From Argyresthia goedartella (lineage: Eukaryota > Arthropoda > Insecta > Lepidoptera > Argyresthiidae): 64,000 nucleotides of DNA. The position numbers were made by a program, and so were the translations under genes. Numbering within the stretch: the stretch's first letter is position 1; each line of letters opens with the position of its first letter. Of this stretch, positions 9,633 through 20,749 are shown one piece after another. The stretch is from NCBI GenBank assembly GCA_949825045.1, contig OX463806.1, positions 41,068,208 to 41,132,207 on the forward strand, written 5' to 3'. The notes under the pieces were generated by a model. That model searched no databases, was not told the origin of the DNA, and worked only from the letters and a program-made list of their open reading frames with translations.

Positions 9633-10080
9633 GCGTCCTAAACGACCACAATACACCGGTGAGAAGTTGTGACCTTGCAACGCACATGTTTGCCAAAACT
9701 GCGTAATAATATTGGATCTCTTTGTTCCACTCATTAATAAGGTACTCAATGCTATCTGTCACGTCTGGCGCACGCGTTGCACCGCACGCGCTTGGTGCGC
9801 TAATCCATTTTCTCTGTCTCGCCTATTGCATGCATGGGTCGCAGATCACACGCGCTGTACCCCACGGGCTCTTCAGACGAATAATTGTCATTGTGAGCGC
9901 TGGAAAACCCCGTGTGGTACAACGCAGCGTCGCGCTGTACCGCTCTGGCTTTTCACGCGGTTCGAAATTCTGGAAAGCCCGTGGGTCACAACGCTGCCCA
10001 ACGTTGTCTCCGGTAATATACTTAAGATAAATTAAATATCTCATTGGTATTTGGTCCATTAGACCACGGAGCTCATAAAA
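9633..10080. other. GC-rich unclassified stretch
   Basis: It is GC-rich between AT-rich neighbours. Short related phrases recur, such as CGCGCTGTACC (twice) and TGGAAANCCCGTG (twice). Long open frames on both strands overlap one another and reflect composition; none looks like a protein. Origin unknown. Confidence 0.4.
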
Positions 10081-10150
10081 AAGAGTGAATATTTCTAAAA
10101 CAAAAATTAAACACATGTGTTTAATTTTTGTTTTAGAAATATTCACTCTT
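10081..10150. repeat. Perfect 70-base palindrome, no spacer
   Basis: Bases 10081-10115 are the exact reverse complement of 10116-10150, with ACACATGTGT at the centre. It does not match the ends of any other element recognised here. Confidence 0.97.
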
Positions 10151-10307
10151 GGAAAATTTTATTTTTCTGTTATTCATGAGTTATTGCCCGCCAGACAATA
10201 GATAATAGGTTCTCTATTTTAGGTATTTTAGGTATGAACCCCTTTGGGTTCGAAGTACACCACATTAAAGGTAGTTTAGACTATGTCGCTTATGTATAAG
10301 ATAAAAA
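10151..10307. other. Short spacer
   Basis: AT-rich spacer between the palindrome and the SINE-like pair. No feature seen. Confidence 0.4.
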
Positions 10308-11132
10308 ACCGGCCAAGTGCGAGTCGGACTCGCGCGCGAAATGTTCCGTACCACCGTACTATGGTAGGGATGGTGTGGAGTGAATAGTTTGGATTTGACA
10401 TAGCAAAATTTGTTTACAACGTTATTGGTGCGGCTGTTTTCAGACTCCAGTAACCAGGTGCATTCATAAGTTTGTATGTGGTATTGAAAGAATTGTTGTA
10501 TGGGAGCCCCCTTAAATATATTTTTTATTCTGTTTTTAGGGTTCCATACCCGAAGGGTTCCAAACGGGACCTTATTACTAAGACTCCGCTGTCCGTCCGT
10601 CCGTCCGTCCGTCCGTCCGTCCGTCCGTCCGTCTGTCACCAGGCTGTATCTCAAGAACCTAGCTAGCTAGAGAGTTGAAATTTTCACAGATTATGTATTT
10701 ATGTTGCCGCTATAACAACAAATACTAAAAAACAGGATAAAAGAAATATTTAAGGGGGCTCCCATACAACAATTCTTTCAATACCACATACAAACTTATG
10801 GATGCACCTGGTTACGTACATGGAGTGTGAAAGTAACCGCACCAACAACATTGTAAACAATATTTTGCTGTGTAAAATCCAAACTATTCACTCCACACCA
10901 TCGCTTCCATTGAACGGTGGTACAGAACCCTTCGTGCGCGATTTAGACTCGCACTTGACCGGTATTTTTTAGTATTTGTTGTTATAGCGTCAACAGAAAT
11001 ACATAATCTGTGAAAATTGCACCTGTCTAACTATCACGGTTCCTGAGATACAGCCTGGTGACAGACGGACACACAGACAGCGGAATCTTAGTAATAGGGT
11101 CCCGTTTTTACCTTTTGGGTACGAAAGCCTAA
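10308..11132 (+). mobile_element. SINE-like unit, interrupted (outer copy)
   Basis: The head and first half (10308 to about 10537, ACCGGCCAAGTGCGAGTCGG through TATGGGAGCCCCC) and the second half (about 10966-11132, TTAGTATTTGTTGTTATAGC through GGGTCCCGTTTTTACC) belong to one plus-strand unit. It is split at its T-rich middle by a full unit in the opposite orientation. TTTTTA occurs on both sides and is a plausible target duplication. Confidence 0.8.
10538..10965 (-). mobile_element. SINE-like unit, inserted (inner copy)
   Basis: This is a complete unit read from the minus strand, from the end sequence (reverse complement of GGGTATGGAACCCTAAA) through an extended (GTCC)n microsatellite at about 10591-10631 to the head (reverse complement of TACCGGTCAAGTGCGAGTC). 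It lies inside the outer unit. Confidence 0.82.
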
Positions 11133-11607
11133 AAAAGATCTAAATCTATTTGATTATCATCCATTTCAGCAATCGTTTCCCAACCCATTAAATATCTTAA
11201 AATAAGTAGTTACGGTGGCCATCTGTAGTTTCATCATCAGTTTCACTTTGCATCACCAAGTCTTGCTTCCCTAGAACAAATGCACAAACTAGTAAAATAA
11301 ATACCCAAATCACTATAGACGTGACTTTATCATTTGCAAAGTTCCCTAGAGTTGTCCATCGATGAGAAGCTCTTCTATGTCACCGTCACCTCCACCTCAC
11401 CATAAGCATTAAAACGAGCATACATCATATAGTATATATAGGTATAGCAATCGTAATAGAGTAATCATATCGCAGTCTCTGGGATACCTAGTATTGAGCA
11501 GTTCCAGTGGTCACAATAAGTCTTCATCATCAGTTCTGATTCACAAAATGATGCTTCCCGAGAGTGAATGCACGAGTTAATATGAAAACATGTAAATTAC
11601 TCTAATG
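11133..11607. other. No gene seen
   Basis: AT-rich sequence. Two similar phrases, TCATCATCAGTTTCACTTTG and TCATCATCAGTTCTGATTCA, near 11230 and 11524 hint at a local duplication (CATCACCAAGTCTTGCTTCC against a diverged ATGATGCTTCCCGAG). No coding sequence. Confidence 0.4.
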
Positions 11608-11609
11608 TA

Positions 11610-11864
11610 CAAGGTGACATTTAATTAGCTGACCATATTTTGGGGAATGATGATTATGAACAAGTTTTCCCAAGAAACATATGGTCGCAAACGAAAAAAA
11701 TAATTGGGTCTCGCATAGCAACTTTTAATCAGCTGATCGGGTCAATATACTGAGGGACGAATTTTTTTTTTCGTTTGCGACCAAATGTTTCTTGGGGAAA
11801 GTTGTTCATATTGATGGGTACTGTCATTCCCCAAAATATGGTCAGCTTATTAAATGTCACCTTG
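11610..11864. mobile_element. Palindromic MITE, copy 1
   Basis: About 41-base terminal inverted repeats (CAAGGTGACATTTAATTAGC..., one mismatch) bound a 255-base unit flanked by TA on both sides (11608-11609, 11865-11866). Sub-terminal parts are inverted as well (TGGTCGCAAACGAAAAAAA against TTTTTTTCGTTTGCGACCA). There is no coding sequence. TA targets point to the Tc1/mariner superfamily. Other copies are at 55069-55300 and 61532-61849. Confidence 0.9.
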
Positions 11865-12115
11865 TATAATAAGACCAATTGAAAGGTAAACAGTTCAAAA
11901 ATTATAATTTCGAAATCGGTCCATCCGTCTTGGAGAAATCGGGGCACATCCAAAAAAACTAAATACAAAAATCCTTTCTGTGTGTTAAAAATATATATAT
12001 TGTGACTTATAGGTGTAAAAATATTTTTCTACATAATATTATGATTTTTGTACCAGAAAAATGCTAAAAAACGATGTTTTCACCTTTGACCTTGAATTTA
12101 AAAAAATACCAGAAG

Positions 12116-12275
12116 TGGGCTTGGTGAAGAGTTGAGTGATTTCTAACACTCTACTTTCCAAAAATCAGTTGTATTTTGGTAAGAAGACATGATAATTTTT
12201 ATTACAATAATATTTCTGCAGTATAGTCCCTCAAATGGCCGCCAACTAGCCCCTGGCCACCAACTGGCATAATGA
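12116..12275 (+). repeat. Interspersed repeat (pair with 31906-32700)
   Basis: AGTGGGCTTGGTGAAGA, TTGGTAAGAAGACA, TTTTTATTACAATAATATTT and ATGGCCGCCAACTAGCCCC...CCACCAACTGG are matched in reverse complement within 31906-32700. Here the phrases are close together, while in the other copy they are spread over about 800 bases, so this copy has an internal deletion. Confidence 0.65.
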
Positions 12276-13060
12276 CCCTATTGCGGTTGACACGAAGCTG
12301 AATATGCCAGGATAAAATTGCAGTTAGAAGAACGATTTAAAATATTGTAGAATATAATTATTGGCAATCGCACTCTACGTAGGAATTACATTGTTTGAAG
12401 GGGGTGGGAACTGGTAAGATCCACCTTAAAATGGATTTCTTAGTCATCTGCCGAAAAAAATACTGACACTTCGACATTTTACACATGGTGCGTCCACACT
12501 GGCATTAGAGTGAATTCGGTGGTGTACTTATCCTTGCGGTCCTTGCCTGAATGTTTTAGCTAGTATGTAGATATGTGATGCGAAGCACTGATGAATAAAA
12601 TCACGATCTTCGATCGAACATAATGTAATAGCCGAAGCACAGAGAAGGGGCAGTTCTTAGCACACACGATACAGTCAATTTAGTGGAGCATTAGTGAGGA
12701 TATAGATCGATATAGGTAAAGCACACTTTACTTTAGCTGAAAGAAAGAAATCCAGAATTGGTTTTACGAGATTGGCGTGCACATTATCAAGACCAAAGAT
12801 GAAGATAGTGCGTATGCGTATACGTATTGCTAAGAGCAGTGAAATATCTAATCACAAAATTTAATTGCACTGTCCTTTAATTTGTATTCTAAATTAAAGT
12901 AAATTGCAATTGCATTATAAAACATAAATAAAAACAACAATGCCGAGGTAAACATAAACAGATATCAAAGTCCAGGTAAACAATAGCGAAAGTCACGTAT
13001 AAACCAGGAATCAGTAAGAAAAATAAGCCAAAATCGTCAAAAATTTCGGAGCGGACCGAT
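12276..13060. other. No gene seen
   Basis: AT-rich intergenic sequence before the tail of the family B element. Nothing recognised. Confidence 0.5.
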
Positions 13061-13317
13061 CAAAGTCAAAGTCAAAGTACTTTATTACTGTAGATATTTA
13101 CATATACTAAGCAAACGTCTTTTTTTTTGCCTCTTCTCTACATTGGACCACTGTGGGAGAAGAAGGGCGTAGAAACTCCCACAGATTGATTTTTAGATCT
13201 CTTTTAAAAATAGGTTGTGCTTAACTAATACAAATATGAAAAATTTAATTGTTATTATTAATAAGCAGGAATAAATAATTACAAAATTATTAACAGCAAG
13301 GTCTGTGTTGAGCCACA

Positions 13318-14690
13318 TTAACCCCATAAAGTCCTGTCATTTAAGTAATCTTGAACATTGTAATATCCCTTTTTCGACAAAGTCGCTTTAAATTGCTCAA
13401 ATGGCAATTTCAAAATCTCCAGAGGTATCTTATTGTAGTAGAGAATGCACTGAACCTTGAAAGAATTGCTAACCTTCGCGAGTCTAAAACGGAGCGCACA
13501 AAAAAAATTGTTTGTATATCCGCTGCTTTCCCCCACAACAAGTTACCATAGGACATCACACTATGAAAGTAACCAAAATATACTAGCCTTGATGTAGCCA
13601 CATCCGTGCTTTGTCTGATGTTCCTAACAGCGTAAGCCGCAGAACTTAATTTACCAGCCAATTTATCTTTGTGGGGTCCCCACTGTAATTTGCTATCAAT
13701 GGTTATTCCAAGAAACTTCGTATCATTTACTAATTCTAACGTGCTGTCGTCTAACACTAAACTTGTCTCAACTTGCCTGACATTTGGAAGTGAGAATTTG
13801 ATACCTTGGTTTTACCAGCGGTTAACAATAAATTATTAACTGTGAACCAATTCAAGGTTAAAGACAATACACCATTAACATCATCAAATGCTCCTTTTTG
13901 TCTTTCGATTTTGAAGACCATTGAAGTATCATCAGCAAACAACACTATGTCAGTTAATTTCTCCACCATGAAAGGCAGATCATTAATATATACCAGGAAT
14001 AAGAAAGGGCCTAATATGGAACCTTGTGGAACGGCAATTTCAACACCCGATCCATCAGATTTTACGCCGTTAACTTCTGCCTTTTGAATTCTATTGCTTA
14101 GGTATGATCTTAGTAGATCCAACGCTTTATTTCTAACTCCGTAATGATTTAATTTAATTAATAGCGCATTATGATCAACACAATCAAACGCCTTCGACAG
14201 GTCGCAAAAAACTCCGATAGCATCCTGTGCGGCCTCCTATGCAGAATAAATATGAGATATAAGGGTTATACCTGCATCCGTAGTCGATTTACCCCTAGTG
14301 AAACCATATTGTTTAGCGTGGAGTTGTTTTGTCCGGTTGAAGTGTGAGAGCATTTGATTGAGTATAATATTTTCAAATATTTTACTTAGTGTTGGAAGAA
14401 CAGATATTGGTCTGAAATTTGAAGGATCGCGACTTGAACAGAGGTATCAGTTTACTGTGTTTCATGAGGTCTGGAAAAGCCCCATCGTCAACACATTTAT
14501 TGAATATATAAGCTAAGTGTGGGGCTATAACTAGAATTACTGAACCAATGAGTTTGACTGATATACCCCACAGGTCTTCCGTATTTTTTAAGTGAAGTAA
14601 TTTAAACGTTTTGACAATGTCCTGGGTATATACATTATGAAATTTTAAATATACATTACTGACGCTAGTGTTATTTTTTAATAAAGTCTC
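13318..14690 (-). pseudogene. Family B reverse transcriptase
   Basis: From 14690 downwards the frame begins EAETLLKNNTSVSNVYLKF, continues through PHLAYIFNKC, the HNALLIKLNHYGVRN and DLLRSYLSNRIQKAEV blocks, VPQGSILGPFLFLVYINDLP and FADDTS (active-site ADD), then WFTVNNLLLTAGKTK, FLGITIDSKLQWGPH and the C-terminal SSAAYAVRN...ATSRLVYFGYFHS. The RT core in a CR1/Jockey-type element copies RNA at the nicked target. Frame breaks near 14220, 13757 and 13480 make it inactive. Its upstream linker lies beyond the family A insert. Confidence 0.88.
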
Positions 14691-15028
14691 TGCTTCTTTC
14701 TTTCTTTCTTTATACTTTATTGCATATACACATTAATGGACAATTACAAACATAGTAAGTATACAAAGGCATGCTTATCTCTATATAGAGATTTCTTCCA
14801 GCAAACCCAGGGCTGACAGGAAAAATTGTTTCATGCGAAGGGATAGACCTATTATGCACAACATAACAAAAAACTAAACATCAGAGTGACTTTAATATAT
14901 TTATAGTAAATTACTTAGATATTTACACATATAAATAATTGAGAACCTACATAATAATATAATACCTATAAATACTATATATAAATATCAATAAATACCT
15001 ATACAATATATAAATAAAATATAATCTA

Positions 15029-16918
15029 CTACAGAAGAGAAAGGTAATGTTCCTTCAAACTACTTTTGAAGATGTTAAGAGATGGACTGTCCCTGACGGT
15101 GCTGGGGAGTTTGTTCCAGAGCTTGATAGCCCGGAGTCGGAACCCATGTTCATATGCGACAGTTTTATGTTGCGGTGTTGTGAGCAGCGACCGAGTGTGA
15201 GGTCTCCGAGGCCTATCTGAAGAAAGAAAAGTGAACGAATCACGTAAGAAGCCAGGGTAATGAGGATTATGTAAAATCTTAAAGAGAGTGAAGAGGATGT
15301 GGGAATCCCGGCGAAGACGGATTGGAAGCCACTTCAGATCCCTGCGATACTGAGAAACATGGTCAAATTTGCGCAAACCGAAAATAAACCGAATCCCAAG
15401 ATTTTGAAGTCGCTCGAGTTTGTCCAGTTGCTCTTCGTTTGTGCTGATCCAGCAGACATCTGCGTAGTCAATGAGGGGAAGTAACAGAGATTGGGCGTGT
15501 GTAATTTTGGTCTGAAGAGGTAAGAAGTGCTGAAGTCGTCTGAGGGAGTAAAACGCAACGAAGACACGCCTACTAACCTCGCAGACATGCGCTGACCAAG
15601 ACAGCAGGTTATCAAAGATGACTCCGAGATTTTTTGCCTTGGAGCTGTAGGGAATTACGATTCCATCGTACATTATGGGTGCAGTGGACATATGCTGTAG
15701 CACTTGGAGAGAGTGCCTGGACCCGATAATCATTGACTGCGACTTACAAGGATTGACGAGTAGCCCGTGTGAAAGAGCCCAATCCCTGATACACTCAAGA
15801 TCAGCATTCAGCAAGGCCACAGCAGAGTTAACATCACAGGGAGAAAAATGACGGTAAATTTGGAGATCATCGGCATAGAGATGATAAGAGGAAGAGAGAG
15901 TATCTGAGATAGAATTTATGAAGACAGAAAAGAGAAGAGGGGAGAGGATACCACCCTGAGGCACCCCTGCAAAAAGGTCGCACCATTCTGTTGAAGTCTC
16001 CTCGGACCTTATACGCTGCTGACGACCTCTCAGGTAGGAGTCGAACCAGCTGGCTGAGGCCGGGGAGACATTCAGAGACTTCAGTATCTCAACGAGGATA
16101 TCGAAATCAACACAGTTGAATGCGCTGCTGAAGTCAAGTAGCGCTAGTACGGTGAGCTGTTTCTCGTCCATAGCCAACTGAATGTCGTCAGTGACTTTGA
16201 GTAAGGCCGTAACGGTACTATGACCCGGCCTGAATCCCGACTGGAATTGATTCAGCAGACAGTGAGACGTAAGGTAGGAGGAAAGCTGGGAGTGGACAAT
16301 GGATTCTAGGACTTTGGAAAGGATAGGCAGGATAGAAATAGGACGATACTCTTTGAAAGAGGAGGGGTTTGAGGATTTGGGAAAAGGTATAACTAATGCT
16401 TTTTTCCACACATAGGGGAAAGAACAGCTAGAGAGAGAGTGATTTATAATGTGTGTGATAGCGGGAAGAATATAATCGAGCACGTTGCTGATCATATTAG
16501 AGCAGATGCAATCATCACCCACAGCTTTCGATGAGATAGCCAGCACCGCCTTCTTAACTGTGTCAATTCCGACTGGACTGAAGTCGAAAGGAGTGGAGGT
16601 CAACGCCGGCCTGGAGCGGAGCCCATGCAGAGTGGCATCCTTAACGATAACGACTGGGGGAGCCGAGAAAAATCTGTTAATACCGTTGAGATCAACGTCA
16701 CCAACCATTTGATTCTGGGGCTTACCGACACCTAGAGATCTCAGGAATTTCCACACTTCGGAAGGGGTGTAGTTTTGAATGCACTCAAAGATGTGGCGGC
16801 GCTTGGCATCACGGCACATACGGTTACAACGGTTCCGGAGGCATTTATAGGCAGCAAAATTATCGTCGGTGGGTTCCTTTTTATGCTGATATTTAGCTCG
16901 GTTCCGTTTAGCCATCAA
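15029..16918 (-). CDS. Family A reverse transcriptase, long open frame
   Basis: The 629-codon frame starts in the endonuclease-RT linker. RT motifs appear in order: VIPFPKSSNPSSFKEYRPIS near residue 180, NQFQSGFRPGHST near 220, LLDFSSAFNCVDFDIL near 260, AGVPQGGILSPLLFSVFINS near 315, and active-site YADDLQIY near 350. The C-terminal domain follows (KNLGVIFDNLLSWSAHVCEV, LLLPLIDYADVCW, ERLQNLGIRFIFGLR, LWNKLPSTVRDSP, DHYLSLL-like end). The ADD Asp pair is intact, so this domain is the best-preserved retroelement frame here. The endonuclease upstream is in broken frames, so the full protein cannot be made. Confidence 0.92.
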   Translation of the reverse strand: MMAKRNRAKYQHKKEPTDDNFAAYKCLRNRCNRMCRDAKRRHIFECIQNYTPSEVWKFLRSLGVGKPQNQMVGDVDLNGINRFFSAPPVVIVKDATLHGLRSRPALTSTPFDFSPVGIDTVKKAVLAISSKAVGDDCICSNMISNVLDYILPAITHIINHSLSSCSFPYVWKKALVIPFPKSSNPSSFKEYRPISILPILSKVLESIVHSQLSSYLTSHCLLNQFQSGFRPGHSTVTALLKVTDDIQLAMDEKQLTVLALLDFSSAFNCVDFDILVEILKSLNVSPASASWFDSYLRGRQQRIRSEETSTEWCDLFAGVPQGGILSPLLFSVFINSISDTLSSSYHLYADDLQIYRHFSPCDVNSAVALLNADLECIRDWALSHGLLVNPCKSQSMIIGSRHSLQVLQHMSTAPIMYDGIVIPYSSKAKNLGVIFDNLLSWSAHVCEVSRRVFVAFYSLRRLQHFLPLQTKITHAQSLLLPLIDYADVCWISTNEEQLDKLERLQNLGIRFIFGLRKFDHVSQYRRDLKWLPIRLRRDSHILFTLFKILHNPHYPGFLRDSFTFLSSDRPRRPHTRSLLTTPQHKTVAYEHGFRLRAIKLWNKLPSTVRDSPSLNIFKSSLKEHYLSLL

Positions 16919-16959
16919 CCGTTTGATGGGGTCCGTGAGCCAAGGCGCAGGAAGGTGTT

Positions 16960-17687
16960 TTACTTTGACCTTTTTGATGGGTGCGTGTTTGTCAAATAGT
17001 CCCAGAATAATTGTGTTGAAATGGTGGATCTTGTCGTCAACGGCCTCACTAGAAATGTCGGGTGACCAATCGATTGATGATGCATCAGATTGGAGTCACG
17101 ATGGATCAATGCCCTTAAAGCTACGAAGAAAGATAAATTTGGCTCTGTTCTTGGGAGACTTGAACTTATAGGAGAGATAAACCAGGTCATGATAAGAAAA
17201 AGGAGAATTAAATTGACCGTGGGCAGCAACTTTGTCTATATCAGATGATATCATGATATCAAGGAGAGAGGGAGTACAATGTGGTTGACAATGAGTCGCA
17301 TTTAGAGGGAGAATATGCAAGTTGAATGAATTGACAATAGACCGGAGTTGGGCCGAGCGGGAATCATTTTTAAGAAGACATGTATTAAAGTCGCCTAGGA
17401 TTAGGACATCATTATAAAGAAGAGTCAGCTCATTGAACAGGGAAGGTATCGAAGTAATTGATGAGAAGCGAAGGACTGTAGAGAACACCGAGCAGAACTT
17501 TACCATGGTGAAGACATATTTCAAGGAAAAGATGTTCAGCAGATTCAGAATACTCACTCGGGGAGACACTCACAGCTTTGCAGGATATGTCCGAACGATG
17601 GAAAATAGCTACACCACCACCAGCTTTTCCAACTCTATCGTTCCGATACAGCTGGTATCCAGGTATTGAATACATGGTGGAAGGCAA
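16960..17687 (-). pseudogene. Family A endonuclease, truncated and frameshifted
   Basis: Fragments in at least two frames read YQLYRNDRVGKAGGGVAIFH, SAEHLFLEICLHHGKVLLGV then LYSPS, VLILGDFNTCLL, and HCTPSLLDIMIS...FSYHDLVYLSY. GDFN and the SxHD-like SYHD are the C-terminal catalytic motifs of the APE-type endonuclease that nicks target DNA. The N-terminal motifs are missing because the copy is 5' truncated at 17702. Confidence 0.85.
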
Positions 17688-17708
17688 AGAAGGTTTTAGG
17701 GGTGCTTC

Positions 17709-18939
17709 ATATGGCGTACATTGGTGAAGAATGTTTCAAAAGCTCGAGCAACATCAACGTTGGATTTAACAACATCATCACCTATCTTTAGGCAGAAATC
17801 ATTGTCCCTTGGTATAACTTTGCCAGTTTCGCGGTTTATTATTTGCCAAACTGTTTTCATTCTATTATTTGAATTTAGAATTTTTCTATTAATGTGTACA
17901 GTTTTTGCAGTTCTACAAACCAACTTCAAAGTTTTGGGATATTTTTTAACATAGTCATGAAATTTTCGATCAAAGTTATAGGTTTTTTGATCATAAAGGT
18001 CATATAAGATAACTCTACATTTACGAATTCCAAACGTTGCCCAGTCATTAAATTTAGATTTACCGTTGTAGTCACTGACTTTCTTTAATTTGAAAACTTT
18101 ATTGAATTCTGTCTGAATAATGTTGTAGAAGTCTGAGTAGATTTTGTTTGGGTTCTGTTCATTAAAATCCGGTACTGGCAAATTTATATCTAAGTTTTTC
18201 GTATATGTCTCTAGTCTATGGGATGTAATAGGCCTATAAAATGATGGACCAGTCTTATCCTTAATAGCAATTGGGAATGAAACTGTTTGACCACTGTGAT
18301 TGGAAGGTAAGCAGTTAATTACACTTTAACTTGTGAATGCACAGTCACAAAAAACGTTATCTAAGCAAGTTTGGCTGGTAAGTGTAAATCTAGTCGGCTC
18401 TAAAAATACATGAGATAAATTAAACGATTTGAATAAAGTTATTAATCGTGGTTTCATTGTTGTTCCTACACGCAATCTACATTAAGATCGCCACAAATAA
18501 TTAACTTTTTTCTGTTATTACATAGTTTTGTGAGGGCTTCCTCCATAATTTTCTCAAATATTTCGAAATTGCCATGGCCTTTTTCATCCCTCGGTGGCCT
18601 GTAGACACAAACAATAATATGGCTATCTAACTCAACACAGGATACCTCTATTTGTCTTTCAACAGTAAGTGCAAGAATATCTTTCCGTTGTTTCACCTTA
18701 ATATTATTTTTCACTAAGATTAAAGAACCACCTCTATCAGCAGTCTTTCTATTGTAACAACTGACAATTTTGTAATTATTTATGTTAAAAGACATCATAT
18801 TTTCCTTCAACCAGTGTTCTGTAACACAAATAATAGCAATGTCAGATTTTTTTAGGAATAATTCTAATACAAGTTCTTTGCCAGGTAGCCCCTGGATGTT
18901 TTGATGGGCAATATTTAACTGGGGCTTACATTTTGACAT
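17709..18939 (-). pseudogene. Family B endonuclease and linker
   Basis: It begins MSKCKPQLNIAHQNIQGLPG with the Asn of the first APE motif. The catalytic Glu is in VTEHWLKE, followed by YKIVSCYNRKTADRGGSLIL, VCVYRPPRDEKG and IICGDLNVD. The frame breaks just after GDLNVD (near 18470). Another frame continues with FNLSHVFLEPTRFTLTSQTC and LPSNHSGQTVSFPI, where the SNHS/SDH-type motif lies. The linker from 18181 reads LPVPDFNEQNPNKIYSDFYN to VARAFETFFTNVRHM and stops at the family A insertion. Confidence 0.88.
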
Positions 18940-18986
18940 ATTTAGTGGCTCTTGTATGCTAGAGATTTCCTCTATTGTCTTATGAA

Positions 18987-20749
18987 CTAATTTAAATTAC
19001 TTGGAACAGATTCCAATGTTGCATGCAAAGTATAATTAACAGGTGAATTCCCAATAGGGGTGCATGTCATATTACTCTTAACATAAGCTGATGTCAAGTT
19101 GAAATTGGTTAAACCAACTATAGCTGCGTCGCATATATTATAAGCTAACAATGTAGCTACTAATTTTCTATATTTATTAGACAGGTACAATGTATCCTGT
19201 GTCAGAGTAAAGTTATGAATACAATTATTCATGTCGAAATATAAAATAGCATCGCTGTGATGACATGTTACATTAAATAAATGAATATTCATTCTATGCA
19301 CAGATTTGTTCTCTACTTCTGTCAAATTACAGGCATATGGAAAATTGCATAGTATAAATTTGCATTTCATCCTACTATGTAAGTCTAGAAGTGTTTCAAC
19401 ACTTTTATTCAAATCATTCCGACTAATGTTTGAGTGATTTCCTACCATAATTACAATAGTGCTGTACTCATCATAGATACCGCGACTAATTATCTTCACT
19501 AGATCTACAAATGAACTATTTGGACAGCAAATGTTCGTTACTTTTTGGTTAAGCCGGTTACGTAATAGAGGCCCAAATCTTGCACCTACTTTGTCGGAGA
19601 ACAACAGAGTTTTTCTCTGAGCACATATTTTGGTAGCTGGTGGTACACGAGTGGAGGTGCGTGGCGGGACACACGTGTTGGAGTGCGGTTTGATGCACGT
19701 GGCGGCGGTTGGCGCGGCATTCGCGGCAGCGAGCGTCGCAACGTGCGCAACGGCGAACGGCGCGGCCCTCGGGGCAGCTTGCGGCATGACACACGCCTCA
19801 GCATGGACAGCGAGCGGCGCGGTGCTCACGCTGTTGAGCTGCGAGGTGCCCCCTCGTCGACGACGGCGACGCTATTTTTTGGTTGGGGCAGCGGTGGACG
19901 CTGCAACACTCTCGTTGAGGGCGGTCGAGACCAAAGTTAGTGATGTGGGCTCGTCCTCCTTGCTGGTCTCATTCTCCTCATTCTTAATTAGAATGCCCAC
20001 CAATTCCGCATTCTGGTGTTGTGCTGAACTAACTCAGACGTCGCGGCTCTGAGTTCTGCTAACTCACTTTGTTCTTTGGCATAACATTGTAGTGTATTTG
20101 CTAGCAGGTCATGTAGATGCTGGATTTCTACTCGGGCATGTTGAAGGTCCGACTGTAAACCTACATTTTTTCCCCGGAGCTCTTGCATTAAGGAGATTCT
20201 TAATATTCTGTTTGATTGCCGTTTCAAGGCTAATTTTAGTAGTTTTATATTACCTCTAGTTTTATTCATGAATTTATTTAATTTAAAATATTTTTTAATT
20301 TTTCTGCTGCTTGTCTGCATGGCTTGAACAATAGTGCTTAGGTTGGCTACTTCTAGTTCTTGTTGGATAGAGGTAATGTGGCGAGATTCATTGTAGTCTT
20401 TTTCCATGCACATATCAGTCAACTTCAAGTTTGCCTCATCGAGTTGGTATTGGAGGAATTTACTGCGGTCACAAGCAGAAGCAAGGTCAGTGCGCAGGGT
20501 GTCAAAAGATTCCACAAGTTTTTCCAATCTTTGAATCTCATTTTGCGACTCCTCGTGTGTTTCTCGCAAAGTAGACACACTATCTCTAAGCTGTGAATTC
20601 TTGGCTTTCAAGCCTTTTATCTCAAAGTCATTTTCATTGCGCTCTTCCAATAGCCTTTGGTTTAACTCTTCTGCGTCAGTTAGTTGTTGCTGCAGTTTAG
20701 AAATACGCTGCTCTGCATGCATTCTCCGCGTAGTAATGTTGGATACCAT
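18987..20749 (-). pseudogene. Family B ORF1: coiled coil plus esterase-like domain
   Basis: The first part (20749-19988) starts MVSNITTRRMHAEQRISKLQ and is a long heptad-rich coiled coil, then a basic stretch. The frame shifts near 20030, runs ELVGILIKNEENETSKEDEP to STAAPTKK, meets one stop, and continues into 19829-18987: an Ala/Pro-rich spacer, then TLLFSDKVGARFGPLLRNRL, STIVIMVGNHSNIS and DTLYLSNKYRKLVATLL. These resemble blocks I, III and V of the SGNH esterase domain known in CR1-type ORF1. The usual block V His is Tyr here, so the enzyme assignment is tentative. Two lesions separate the parts of what was one ORF of about 590 codons. Confidence 0.72.

Larger units (their letters stand above)
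14697..17702 (-). mobile_element. CR1-like retrotransposon, family A, nested
   Basis: This 3006-base minus-strand element is flanked by TGCTTC on both sides (14691-14696 and 17703-17708), a 6-base target duplication. It contains most of the endonuclease, a 629-codon RT frame, and a 3' region with the phrase (minus strand) GTTTGCTGGAAGAAATCTC and a short (GAAA)n tail. The 5' end is truncated inside the endonuclease. Removing it rejoins the interrupted family B frame. The same 3' region recurs at 40076, 46009-47092 and 50935-51420. Confidence 0.9.

Noticed and set aside
9712..10146. Long overlapping frames on both strands
   Set aside because: High GC and a palindrome keep frames open; no motif, signal peptide or start context supports a gene.
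19558..20052. Several overlapping Ala/Arg-rich open frames on both strands
   Set aside because: They are shadows of the GC-rich Ala/Pro spacer of the family B ORF1, which is the only frame with domain content on both sides.
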